Assembly (NCBI RefSeq): GCF_000423705.1
Contig: NZ_AUIM01000004.1
Span: 786,587-850,586, forward strand
Direction: 5' to 3'
Source: Stappia stellulata DSM 5886
GTDB lineage: Bacteria > Pseudomonadota > Alphaproteobacteria > Rhizobiales > Stappiaceae
Length of the DNA: 64,000 nt
Under the pieces are notes generated by a model. It made no database searches, was not told the origin of the DNA, and saw only the letters and a list, made by a program, of their open reading frames with translations. Shown one piece after another: positions 21,753-29,708 of the stretch; the first letter of the stretch is position 1, and every line of letters begins with the position of its first letter. Made by a program: the position numbers and the translations under genes.

Positions 21753-23030
21753 ATGGTCTATGGGCGCAGCAGAAGCAATCTACTATTCAGTGAACATGAC
21801 GGTTTTTCGATCATAGAAAATCAAAAAACCCAATTATTATCTGAAGTTTCCGGGATACCTGAATCTCGATTTCTAAATACCTCCGCTGAGGATCTGGTTC
21901 GCTACCTTGTCGATAGGTACCAGCTTGAAGTGCCTGAACTGGATGTGGAGAATGCCGTTGTCGATCAACATGAGGCGATAGTCGGCGTCCACGGACCTGG
22001 GTACAGATTAGCCCGGGGAGAGACCTGTTCTGCGCCTGGAACGCAAGTGACCTTGGAAGTGCCGTTTACCGGCGATCCTCAAATGTTCAAAATCCGACCG
22101 TCCACCTTCAACCTTTCGCCACCTCGAGCTGAAATCAGGGGCCAGTCCATCATTCTTGTACAAAGCGGAACCCAGCTTAGTGGGGACGAGGTTCAAGCTG
22201 GTTTTGACCGATCGTTAAAGGACATTGGTCAATATCTTAATTGGCAGCGAAGTGACACCCGTAGTTTTAATGATAAACTCCCCACCCTGGCAAGACAAAC
22301 GATTGAACAGCGACGCGAAAAACTTCTAGCCAATCAGAACTTGTTATCTGGCCTAAGGTTTAAGTTAAAAGAACGCGCAGACGCTCCACAGGCCTACGCC
22401 GCACCTCTCAAGCGCAAACGAATAAACCCGCAACTGCCTCCTGCCTCAACCGCACCATACAGACCAGAACCAGTCCTACCGGAGGACGACTACAACAACA
22501 TACTCAAGATCATTCAGGACATGACACTTGTGATGGAGCGAAGCCCTGCTGCATTCTCTCGTATGGGCGAGGAAGACATTCGCCAGCATTTTTTAGTGCA
22601 ACTAAATGGGCAGTATGAAGGCAAAGCGACCGGCGAGACATTCAATGCTGAAGGTAAGACGGACATCCTAATAAGGCACGAGGGGCGCAATTTATTTATC
22701 GCCGAGTGCAAATTCTGGCGCGGGGAGAAAGCTCACCTTGAGACAATCAACCAAGTTCTCTCCTACCTATCTTGGCGAGACACAAAAACTGCTGTCATTG
22801 TGTTTAACAAGAACCGAGACTTTTCTGGAGTCCTTCAAAAAATTTCTGAAGCTACTCAACAGCATGCGCAGTTCAAATCGGGACCAAAAATTGAGAATGA
22901 AACGTGTTTTCGTTATGTCTTCGGTCAGCGTGACGACCCCAATCGAGAGGTCATCCTTACTGTGCTAGCTTTCGATGTTCCACACCATGAAAAAACTCCG
23001 ACGGCAAAACCGCGCATTCGTCGGATTTAG
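21753..23030 (+). CDS. Orphan PD-(D/E)XK nuclease-like protein of unknown family
   Basis: A 425-residue protein I cannot assign. The C-terminal third (about 280-400) has a PD-(D/E)XK signature: GKTDILIRHEGRNLFIAECK supplies Asp, then Glu-x-Lys, followed by a helix (INQVLSYLSW) and a strand (TAVIVF), as in restriction-endonuclease-fold domains. A Lys/Arg- and Pro-rich linker lies before it. The N-terminal 200 residues resemble nothing I know. Base composition is about 45-50% GC by eye against about 65% in its neighbours, and codon use differs (many TTA, AAA, ATA), which suggests transfer. It stands alone after the glnA terminator, without partner, integrase or methylase. The ATG at 21753 is preferred; a TTG at 21741 in the same frame is possible. 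A defence or DNA-processing role is inference only. Confidence 0.8.
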   Translation: MVYGRSRSNLLFSEHDGFSIIENQKTQLLSEVSGIPESRFLNTSAEDLVRYLVDRYQLEVPELDVENAVVDQHEAIVGVHGPGYRLARGETCSAPGTQVTLEVPFTGDPQMFKIRPSTFNLSPPRAEIRGQSIILVQSGTQLSGDEVQAGFDRSLKDIGQYLNWQRSDTRSFNDKLPTLARQTIEQRREKLLANQNLLSGLRFKLKERADAPQAYAAPLKRKRINPQLPPASTAPYRPEPVLPEDDYNNILKIIQDMTLVMERSPAAFSRMGEEDIRQHFLVQLNGQYEGKATGETFNAEGKTDILIRHEGRNLFIAECKFWRGEKAHLETINQVLSYLSWRDTKTAVIVFNKNRDFSGVLQKISEATQQHAQFKSGPKIENETCFRYVFGQRDDPNREVILTVLAFDVPHHEKTPTAKPRIRRI

Positions 23031-23070
23031 ATTCGCTGTTGCTCGTTTTTCCTCTTATTCCATTCAGTTC

Positions 23071-23102
23071 AGAGACAGCGCTGTATTCACGGCGCCGTCT
23101 CT
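23071..23102. other. Strong hairpin downstream of the nuclease-like gene
   Basis: AGAGACAGCGC and GCGCCGTCTCT form an 11-bp stem with one A-C mismatch and a 10-base loop, 40 bases after the stop. There is no T tract, so it may be a 3' mRNA structure or a small structured RNA. A weaker 7-bp hairpin (22997-23025) overlaps the stop codon. Confidence 0.5.
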
Positions 23103-23218
23103 GACGCGATACAACGTAAGGGCCTATAGCCGACCGCTCCCGTAACGCAATGCACCAGCCAAAATACATTCGAAACGATTGGCAGCACCTCGGGGACCGT
23201 CACTAAGAGCACACTACC

Positions 23219-24043
23219 TCAAACCAGCGCGATCACCCGGCTCGGGCCGCCGGTGGCGCCCTTGATCTTCGGTGCGCCGACGACGAGCGTAGCGCCGGTG
23301 GCGGGCACCTCGTCGAGGCCGGCGAGACATTCGATCCCCCAGCGCTCCGTCGGAAGCCAGGCGTAATGCGTGTCGAAGGTTTTGGAGGCTCCGAAGTCGA
23401 GCGACAGCGTGTCCACCGCCATGCCGACCACGCCCTTTTCCATCATGTACATCGCCGCCTCCCTGGAAAAGCCCGGGAAATGCATCACGCCCTCGGCATC
23501 CGCGTTGCGGAATTTCTCGCTGCCGACATGCGCGGCCCAGCCCGAGTTCATCGCCACGCAGCCGCCTTCGGGCAGCGGACCGTGGGCCTCTTCATGGGCC
23601 TTCAGGTCTTCGACCGTCACCTGATAGTCCGGGTCGGCGGCCGCCTTTTCCCGCACATCGACCACGGCAAGCGGCACGACAAGCTGGTCGAGCGCGATCT
23701 CGTCCGACGTCTTGCCGTCGGCGGAAAAATGGATCGGCGCGTCAAGATGCGTACCGGTGTGTTCCACGACGTGCCATGTGTACATGTTGAAGCCGTCCGT
23801 CTCGAAGGACGTCATGCGCTCCATTTCCAGCCCCGGCTTACCGAAAAAGGTCGGAAAATCCGCCATCAGGTCATGCGTGAGGTCGACCGCCTTCGAAAAA
23901 TTCAACGCCTGCGCCCGGGCGGCACGCGGCGGCGGAAAGGCGGTGAAGGCAGCGGCGCCGGCCGCGACGCCGGCAACCCCTTTCAGCAGACCGCGCCGGC
24001 TCAGACGCTGCGCGACGGTTTCCTGACATCCTGGAACACACAT
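23219..24043 (-). CDS. Tat-exported cyclase-family (kynurenine-formamidase-like) hydrolase
   Basis: A 274-residue cyclase-superfamily metal hydrolase. A Tat signal occupies about residues 1-45, with twin arginines in SRRGLLKG, a hydrophobic stretch and cleavage near ARAQA. The mature enzyme has HTGTHLDAPIHF, the His/Asp metal-binding signature of the superfamily, and a further conserved segment GVVGMAVDTLSLDFG. The substrate is unknown; relatives act on N-formylkynurenine or isatin. The ATG at 24043 has GAGGAGA 7 bases upstream and starts the Tat signal, so it is favoured over the longer frame. The gene is divergent from the ABC-F gene and convergent with the low-GC gene. Confidence 0.88.
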   Translation of the reverse strand: MCVPGCQETVAQRLSRRGLLKGVAGVAAGAAAFTAFPPPRAARAQALNFSKAVDLTHDLMADFPTFFGKPGLEMERMTSFETDGFNMYTWHVVEHTGTHLDAPIHFSADGKTSDEIALDQLVVPLAVVDVREKAAADPDYQVTVEDLKAHEEAHGPLPEGGCVAMNSGWAAHVGSEKFRNADAEGVMHFPGFSREAAMYMMEKGVVGMAVDTLSLDFGASKTFDTHYAWLPTERWGIECLAGLDEVPATGATLVVGAPKIKGATGGPSRVIALV

Positions 24044-24183
24044 GCTGCTTTCTCCTCTGGTTTTGTCGGTCGCCAACATCCTAGGCTGCGAAGGTCGCGG
24101 GTTACAATTCCCGGCTTCATCATCGACGCACGACTGCGCGTGCCCCCTTGCGCCCCGGCGCATTTGCGGCCATTGATCCGCCC

Positions 24184-26118
24184 ATGTTGCAGATCACCGA
24201 CCTCACCTTTCGCATCGCCGGGCGTACGCTCCTCGACAACGCCAGCGTCACCCTTCCCGCAGGCTCCAAGGCCGGCTTCGTCGGCCGCAACGGCGCCGGC
24301 AAGTCGACGCTGTTTCGCCTGATCACCGGGGAGAGCGCGCCGGAAAGCGGCGAGATCCAGATGCCCAAGGGCATCCGCATCGGCCAGGTCGCCCAGGAGG
24401 CGCCGGGAACCGAACAGTCGCTGATGGAGGTGGTGCTGGCCGCCGACACCGAGCGCGCACAGCTTCTGGAAGAGGCCGAAACGGCAACGGATCCGCACCG
24501 CATCGCCGAAGTCCACACGCGGCTTGCCGACATCGACGCCCATACGGCAGAGGCGCGCGCGGCGCGTATCCTGTCGGGTCTCGGCTTCGATTCCGACGCG
24601 CAGGCGCGCCCCTGCTCCGCATTCTCCGGTGGCTGGCGCATGCGCGTCGCGCTCGCCGCGGTGCTGTTTTCCGAGCCAGATCTCCTGCTTCTCGACGAGC
24701 CGACCAACTATCTCGATCTGGAAGGCACGATGTGGCTGGAGAATTATGTCTCCCGCTATCCGCACCAGGTTCTGCTGATCAGCCACGACCGCGACCTTTT
24801 GAACAAGGCGGTCGATTCCATCGTGCATCTCGACCAGCTCAAGCTCACCTTCTACCGCGGCGGCTTCGACAGTTTCGACCGCCAGCGCCGCGAAACCATG
24901 ATGCTGCAGGAAAAGAGCCGCGAGAAGCAGGAAGCCCAGCGCAAGCACATGCAGGCCTTCGTCGACCGCTTCCGGGCCAAGGCGAGTAAGGCACGCCAGG
25001 CGCAGTCGCGGCTGAAGATGCTGGAAAAGATGGAGCCGATCGCCGGCATTCGCGGCGCCGAAGCCCTGCCGATCTCCTTCCCCGCCCCTGTCGGCACACT
25101 CGCGCCGCCGATCATCCGCCTCGACAATGTGTCGGCCGGCTACGGCGACACCACGGTCTTGTCGAACCTCGCGCTCAACATCGACAACGACGACCGCATT
25201 GCCCTGCTCGGCGCCAACGGCAACGGCAAGTCGACCTTCGCCAAGCTGATTGCGGGCCGTCTGAAGGAGCAGTCCGGCACAATCACCCGCGCCAAGAAGA
25301 TGAATGTCGCCTTCTTCGCCCAGCACCAGCTCGACGATCTCATTCCCGCCGACAGCCCCGTGGCCCATGTGCGCAAGCTCATGCCGGACGCCGCCGAATC
25401 GAAGGTCCGCTCGCGCGTCAACCGCTTCGGCCTGCCGACCAGCCGCATGGACACGCCCGCCCAGGATCTCTCCGGCGGCGAGAAGGCCCGCCTGCTGCTC
25501 GGCCTTGCGACCTTCGAGGGGCCGCACCTGCTGATCCTCGACGAACCGACCAACCACCTCGACATCGAAAGCCGCGAGGCGCTGATCCAGGCGGTCAACG
25601 AATATGAAGGCGCGGTGATTCTGATCTCGCACGACCGGCATCTGGTCGAGGCCTGCGCCGACCGGCTCTGGCTCGTCGCCAATGGCGGGGTGTCGAGCTT
25701 CGAAGGCGACATGGAGGACTACCGCCGGCTGATCCTGCAAAAGGACCGACCGAACAAGAACGGCAAGGCGAAGCAGGCGGCCGCGGAAAAGGCCGCCGCC
25801 GAGGAAGCTGCGAAACAGGACGAGCCGGAAGACCCGCGCAGCGCACAGGAGCGGCGCAAGGACGCGGCCGAACGGCGCTCGCGGCTTGCCCCCTTGCGCA
25901 AGGAAATCAAGGCGGCGGAAGCCGAAATCGCGCGCATCCAGTCAAAGATGGAAAAGCTCGACGCGGCGCTTGCCGATCCCGATTTCTTCCTGAAGGACGG
26001 AGAACGCGCGGCAAAATTCGTCAAGGAACGCGCGTTTCTGGAAAAGAAACTCGCCAAGACGGAGCAAGGCTGGCTGGAGTTGTCCAGCGAATACGAAGGA
26101 GCGACGGCGCAAGGGTAG
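24184..26118 (+). CDS. ABC-F family ATP-binding protein
   Basis: A 644-residue soluble protein with two ABC ATPase domains and no membrane segment, the ABC-F layout of ribosome-associated factors (Uup/EttA/YheS type). Walker A motifs are GRNGAGKST (34-42) and GANGNGKST (about 343-351). Signature motifs are SGGWRMRVALA and SGGEKARLLLGL; Walker B motifs are LLLLDEPTNYLD and LLILDEPTNHLD. The linker between them is Arg/Gln/Lys-rich. The C-terminus is a charged coiled coil (about 530-640), which resembles the Uup DNA/RNA-binding tail. The ATG at 24184 begins the first domain (MLQITDLTFRIAG); 12 further upstream codons are open but non-homologous. A terminator follows at 26367. Confidence 0.93.
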   Translation: MLQITDLTFRIAGRTLLDNASVTLPAGSKAGFVGRNGAGKSTLFRLITGESAPESGEIQMPKGIRIGQVAQEAPGTEQSLMEVVLAADTERAQLLEEAETATDPHRIAEVHTRLADIDAHTAEARAARILSGLGFDSDAQARPCSAFSGGWRMRVALAAVLFSEPDLLLLDEPTNYLDLEGTMWLENYVSRYPHQVLLISHDRDLLNKAVDSIVHLDQLKLTFYRGGFDSFDRQRRETMMLQEKSREKQEAQRKHMQAFVDRFRAKASKARQAQSRLKMLEKMEPIAGIRGAEALPISFPAPVGTLAPPIIRLDNVSAGYGDTTVLSNLALNIDNDDRIALLGANGNGKSTFAKLIAGRLKEQSGTITRAKKMNVAFFAQHQLDDLIPADSPVAHVRKLMPDAAESKVRSRVNRFGLPTSRMDTPAQDLSGGEKARLLLGLATFEGPHLLILDEPTNHLDIESREALIQAVNEYEGAVILISHDRHLVEACADRLWLVANGGVSSFEGDMEDYRRLILQKDRPNKNGKAKQAAAEKAAAEEAAKQDEPEDPRSAQERRKDAAERRSRLAPLRKEIKAAEAEIARIQSKMEKLDAALADPDFFLKDGERAAKFVKERAFLEKKLAKTEQGWLELSSEYEGATAQG

Positions 26119-26511
26119 CGGGAGACGACTTTCGAAGCCAAGTAAAAGACAATGCAATCCGTTGCGACGATATTGGGAAATCTGCAGCTGAGCAGAGTTT
26201 CGCCGACAAACGCAAACGGATGTGTCCATCGCTCGCCCCCCTCTTGGTTTCGCCCGTTTGCGCCGCTGCCCGCACGAATGCCCCGGCCTTCCTGACCGGC
26301 GTCGCGCCCCTTACGCTTTCCGGCTGGGGCGCATACGCCAACAACGGCAAAGGGCACGGAAACGAAAACGGCGGGGCCAGGGCTCCGCCGTTTTTGCTGA
26401 GCAGCAACGACGGCACCGTCACACAATTCTCTTTTCCGGGAACAATCAGATGGACGCAATCTGAGGCTGCGCATAGTCTTGCCGCAAGGGAAAGAAAAGC
26501 AGCCTGGAGCG
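26119..26511. other. 393-bp interval after the ABC-F gene
   Basis: Contains the ABC-F terminator and probably the promoter of the next two unknown genes. Two overlapping open frames (80 and 99 codons) run across it, but both translate the terminator hairpin and lack ribosome-binding sites, so I do not call them. Confidence 0.55.
26367..26395 (+). terminator. Intrinsic terminator downstream of the ABC-F gene
   Basis: A 12-bp stem with one G-U pair and loop AGG is followed by TTTTT. It lies 250 bases past the ABC-F stop. Confidence 0.85.
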
Positions 26512-27198
26512 ATGTCTGATCCGCAACGCCAAATAGCCGATGTGCTTCTGGACAGCGCTATCGTGATAGCGCCTCTCGCCCTGGGCTATTTCGCCGGCAT
26601 CGCCTATCTCGACGCTTTTCTGTCGGCCTTTTCCATCTCCATCCATGAAGTCGATGCGCCGCTCGCGACAATTGTCGCGCACTCCTACAACGTGTTCATA
26701 CACAATGCATTTCTTGCAAAACTGACCCTGACGGGCGTTGGCGCGCTGGGACTCGCGCTGGGTTTCGCATGGCTGCGCAAGACCGAAACGATCCCGAAGG
26801 ACACGCCGTTTCGTGCCTTCATCCTTTGCGTGCTTCCGGTCGTTGCGTTCATCCTGTTCATAAGCGTCAAGGCAAGCGCGGAGGAAACCGCGCGCACCAC
26901 GGCCCATCGCATATGGCACGAGCAGGGAGCCGTAACGTCTCCGCGGAATTCCTTCGCCATCACCGACAACGCTTTAAGCGTGCGCCAGAGGCTTCGACTA
27001 TCGACTTGCCTTCAAGGTGCCGTGATCAAGCACGTCATCGCAATTCCCGAGAGGTCCTATGCCCTTTGCGTCATCGGCAAGGAAGGGTTTCTCCTCACCC
27101 ACGTAACGGCAAGCGATCGCTATCTGCCGATCCGCAATATGTCACCCTGCGCAGCCGCAAACTGGCAGGAGACAACCTTTTGCGCATCCGACCGCTAG
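26512..27198 (+). CDS. Hypothetical membrane protein (three predicted TM helices)
   Basis: A 228-residue protein I do not recognise. Three hydrophobic segments are visible: about 12-36 (SAIVIAPLALGYFAGIAYL), 66-90 (TGVGALGLALGFAWL) and 101-120 (FILCVLPVVAFILFISV). They are followed by a soluble C-terminal domain of about 105 residues with four cysteines (TCLQ, LCVI, PCAA, FCAS). The ATG at 26512 has GGAG 6 bases upstream; in-frame residues further up lack a start signal. The C-terminal domain is probably periplasmic or cytoplasmic depending on topology. It is followed after 19 bases by a secreted protein gene, probably in one transcript. Confidence 0.75.
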   Translation: MSDPQRQIADVLLDSAIVIAPLALGYFAGIAYLDAFLSAFSISIHEVDAPLATIVAHSYNVFIHNAFLAKLTLTGVGALGLALGFAWLRKTETIPKDTPFRAFILCVLPVVAFILFISVKASAEETARTTAHRIWHEQGAVTSPRNSFAITDNALSVRQRLRLSTCLQGAVIKHVIAIPERSYALCVIGKEGFLLTHVTASDRYLPIRNMSPCAAANWQETTFCASDR

Positions 27199-27217
27199 CT
27201 GAGAGGGAAGCAAAGAC

Positions 27218-27940
27218 ATGAAGCGCGCAGCACTTTTCACTCTGGCCACCCTTTGGATGCCGTTTTCGCCGGCGCTGTCGCAACCAGCCTCCGAAGAGGC
27301 GATCCGGCAACTCTCGGAGCGTGTGTCAGACATCATCGAGAGACTGGAGACCGAAAGGAGCGGCGATGCGTTTGCAGCCGTTCGCCAAGTCAGCAACGGC
27401 GTGCGCATGGACGGCGACAATCCGTTGGGACAGTTCTTCCCGGTTCCCGGAACCGAGACGGTCAACTTTCAGGAATGCGGCTCAAGCGAGAGCGAGGTGA
27501 TCGCCGCCAGCCTTGTGGAACCGACCAAGGAGGTCTGCAAGTCCCGGCCAGGGACAGCAACGCCGAGCATCCCGCATTTTGCCTCCACGCGCTGGACCTT
27601 CGACCCAAACAAGAACGGCTACACGGTAACAACGGCCCCGGGCACGGGAGACACACCGCGCACAGTGGCCTTCGTCGACTGCGCGAGCGTGCCGACGGCA
27701 CTCATCGTTGCAGCGGAAAAGGCAGTGAAGGGAACCGAAGGTGTTGCCGGTTCGAGAGAAACGCTGAGCGCGCTCGACGTTCCGGAGGGTCAGGGGACAG
27801 AGACCGCCGCAACGGACCGGCCAACGCATGAGCAATGCCGAGACGCCAGCGAGTTCTGGACGCTTCAATCGGCGGGCGTTCCGATGGTCAGCGACAACAG
27901 GCTCTTCGGTGTCACCCGGGAGGCCCCGCCGTTCATGTGA
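27218..27940 (+). CDS. Hypothetical secreted (periplasmic) protein
   Basis: A 240-residue protein with a clear signal peptide (MKRAALFTLATLWMPFSPALSQ, cleavage near residue 21). A short helical, possibly coiled-coil segment follows (EEAIRQLSERVSDIIERLE), then a domain with four cysteines (QECG, EVCK, VDCA, EQCR) suited to two disulfides. No family recognised. GAGAGGGAAG lies 8 bases before the ATG. It is 19 bases after the membrane-protein gene, so the pair may act together at the envelope. Confidence 0.75.
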   Translation: MKRAALFTLATLWMPFSPALSQPASEEAIRQLSERVSDIIERLETERSGDAFAAVRQVSNGVRMDGDNPLGQFFPVPGTETVNFQECGSSESEVIAASLVEPTKEVCKSRPGTATPSIPHFASTRWTFDPNKNGYTVTTAPGTGDTPRTVAFVDCASVPTALIVAAEKAVKGTEGVAGSRETLSALDVPEGQGTETAATDRPTHEQCRDASEFWTLQSAGVPMVSDNRLFGVTREAPPFM

Positions 27941-27967
27941 GCCCGGGCGAGACCGCAGGTCCTGCCC

Positions 27968-28687
27968 TCACGCCGCCTTCACATAGACCGCGCGGATGTG
28001 CGGGATGATGCGCTCGCCCTTTTGCACGTCATAGGCTGTCGATTCGCTCAGGCGAAGACCTGCCGCCTCGAAACCGGACAGTTCACCGGGCGACAATGGC
28101 CAGGGCGGACCGGAGGTCTCGACGCCGTCCGCCCGCGAGCGGGTCAGGACCAGAAGCCGGCCGCCCGGTTTCACAAGCCTTGCCAAAGCGGCAAAAGAGG
28201 CTTCACGCAAATCGCCATGCAGCGCCTGCACCGTGTAGCATTCGTGCACCAGATCGAAAGCGTCGGCCCAGTCGGTCGGCGGCGCAAAGAGGTCGGCTGC
28301 GGTGTAGTGAACGGGCGATCCCGGAAACCGCTGGCGCGCCCAGTCGATGGCGCGCTGCGCAAGATCGAAAGCGGTCGTCTTATAGCCGGCCGCCGCCAGC
28401 GCCTCGGCGTTGTCGCCAAGGCCGCAGCCGACATCGAGCGCCCGTGCCCCTCCGCCCGGATGGTCGCCAAGCCAGTCGACAAGAGCCGCCTTGGGCGCAA
28501 GGTCAGCCCAGGGCACGGCCGCCGCGTCTCCCTCCGCCGTGTCATAAACGGCGTTGAACCATGCACACCGGTCGTCCTTGTCGCCGCCTTTGGCGCCGAA
28601 GAGATCGTCGAGCCGGTCGCGCGCCGCATCCCGGCGTTCGGCGAACCGTGGATCGGCCGCACCTGTTCGGCTGTCGCGTCCGCTCAT
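27968..28687 (-). CDS. Class I SAM-dependent methyltransferase
   Basis: A 239-residue Rossmann-fold methyltransferase. Motif I is ALDVGCGLGDNAEALA, followed by an acidic residue in motif II (TTAFDLAQ), FDLVHECYTVQAL, and a motif-IV-like LVKPGGRLLVLTRSR. The sequence resembles the TPMT/TehB-like small-molecule group; the substrate is unknown. I prefer the ATG at 28687, which overlaps the holC stop as ATGA and has AGAAGAAGG just before it. An ATG at 28702 in the same frame would add five residues. It is coupled to holC, with no obvious functional link. Confidence 0.85.
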   Translation of the reverse strand: MSGRDSRTGAADPRFAERRDAARDRLDDLFGAKGGDKDDRCAWFNAVYDTAEGDAAAVPWADLAPKAALVDWLGDHPGGGARALDVGCGLGDNAEALAAAGYKTTAFDLAQRAIDWARQRFPGSPVHYTAADLFAPPTDWADAFDLVHECYTVQALHGDLREASFAALARLVKPGGRLLVLTRSRADGVETSGPPWPLSPGELSGFEAAGLRLSESTAYDVQKGERIIPHIRAVYVKAA

Positions 28688-29133
28688 GCCTTCTTCTGCC
28701 ATCGCCCGTCTTCCGTCTGTTGCCAGTAGGTCAATTCGTGCCCGGCCGCCTTCAGCGCCTTCCAGTGGCCCCGCGCGTCCGTGACCGCTTCCGGGTCATC
28801 GCCGTCGAACAGGAAGACACCGCGCGTGTAAGGCGACAGGTCGGGCGGCGCTGCGCGGTCGACGAGGAAACGGATGCTCGCGCCATTCGGATTGTCCGGC
28901 CCGTCGGTCAGAAAAACGGGCTGCCGGGCGCCCTCGCCGTCGGCTGCCGTTCCATGCGGCAGGAACGAGTCCTCGCGATAACTCCACAGCAGCGAATCGA
29001 GCGCCGTTACCCGTTCCGCCGATCCCGCCTGCACGACAACGCGCCAGTCGCGCTGCAGGCAGGTCTCCAGCAGACCAGGGAGGACATCCTCCAGCGGCTT
29101 GAGCGTCAGATGGTAGAAAAGCACTTCCGTCAT
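28684..29133 (-). CDS. holC: DNA polymerase III chi subunit
   Basis: A 149-residue clamp-loader accessory subunit that links the replicase to single-strand-binding protein. It begins MTEVLFYHLTLKPLEDVLPGL and contains CLQRDWRVVVQAG, DSLLWSYREDSFLPHG and PVFLTDGPDNPNGA, all characteristic HolC motifs. The length is standard. It lies near pepA, its usual neighbour in alphaproteobacteria, with only the 39-residue peptide gene between. AGGTCCTT precedes the ATG at 29133. Confidence 0.94.
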   Translation of the reverse strand: MTEVLFYHLTLKPLEDVLPGLLETCLQRDWRVVVQAGSAERVTALDSLLWSYREDSFLPHGTAADGEGARQPVFLTDGPDNPNGASIRFLVDRAAPPDLSPYTRGVFLFDGDDPEAVTDARGHWKALKAAGHELTYWQQTEDGRWQKKA

Positions 29134-29433
29134 AAGGACCTGGCTGTTGAAAACGGTGCGGGGACGGCCGCGACGCGAGCGCGACTGTGCGCCAGGTGCG
29201 GCCAATGCGCAACAGGTGCCCGGCCATGTGCCGCGCCACACGAAAGCGGCTTTGATTTCCGCTCAATTCCTCATTAACCGTTTCCCAACCCCGGCGCGGC
29301 ACTCTGTCGACCGGGACAAGACCTTCGTGAAAGGCGTAAGGCTGTGGCACGGATCACAGCCGGCGCTTGGCGCGCGGGGCAGACTTGGGAAAGTCCGGGA
29401 ACCATAGGGTCGGACGAACGGGAGACGACTTTG
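29134..29433. other. 300-bp divergent interval upstream of holC and the 39-residue ORF
   Basis: Should contain promoters for holC (minus) and the small peptide gene (plus). I see no convincing promoter pair and no gene. Confidence 0.4.
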
Positions 29434-29553
29434 ATGGCTGTGCGGATTGCCCTGTTTTTCGGACTTGTTCTTGGCCTTGCCGGCGTGACGACGGCCATGG
29501 GCACGGTCGTCGGCGAACCCTCAGGCACCTGCGTCGCCTACAAGACCTGCTGA
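29434..29553 (+). CDS. 39-residue small membrane or secreted peptide
   Basis: A short frame encoding MAVRIALFFGLVLGLAGVTTAMGTVVG and ending SGTCVAYKTC. It has a basic start, a 16-20 residue hydrophobic helix resembling a signal peptide or single TM helix, and two cysteines six residues apart near the end. GGGAG lies 9 bases before the ATG and a strong terminator follows 48 bases after the stop, which together make a complete small transcription unit. No family recognised. It could also be chance coding in an intergenic region. Confidence 0.5.
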   Translation: MAVRIALFFGLVLGLAGVTTAMGTVVGEPSGTCVAYKTC

Positions 29554-29600
29554 GACGCGGCGCGAGAAACACCGCGCCGTCACAGCTTTAGGCCCGCCGA

Positions 29601-29626
29601 AAACCCGCCGTTTTGGCGGGTTTTTT
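29601..29626. terminator. Bidirectional terminator between the small peptide gene and pepA
   Basis: An 8-9 bp stem (AAACCCGCC and GGCGGGTT around GTTTT) with six T on the plus side and TTTTC on the minus side. It serves the peptide gene and the convergent pepA. Confidence 0.85.
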
Positions 29627-29708
29627 CGTGCCTGCCGAGGCGCGTCAGACAGACAGCCGCACCTCCCGGGAAATGGCGGCGGAAAACGTCCCGCCGCCAG
29701 ATATCCGC

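Noticed and set aside
26220-26519. 80- and 99-codon frames after the ABC-F gene
   Set aside because: They translate through a clear terminator hairpin and have no start signal.
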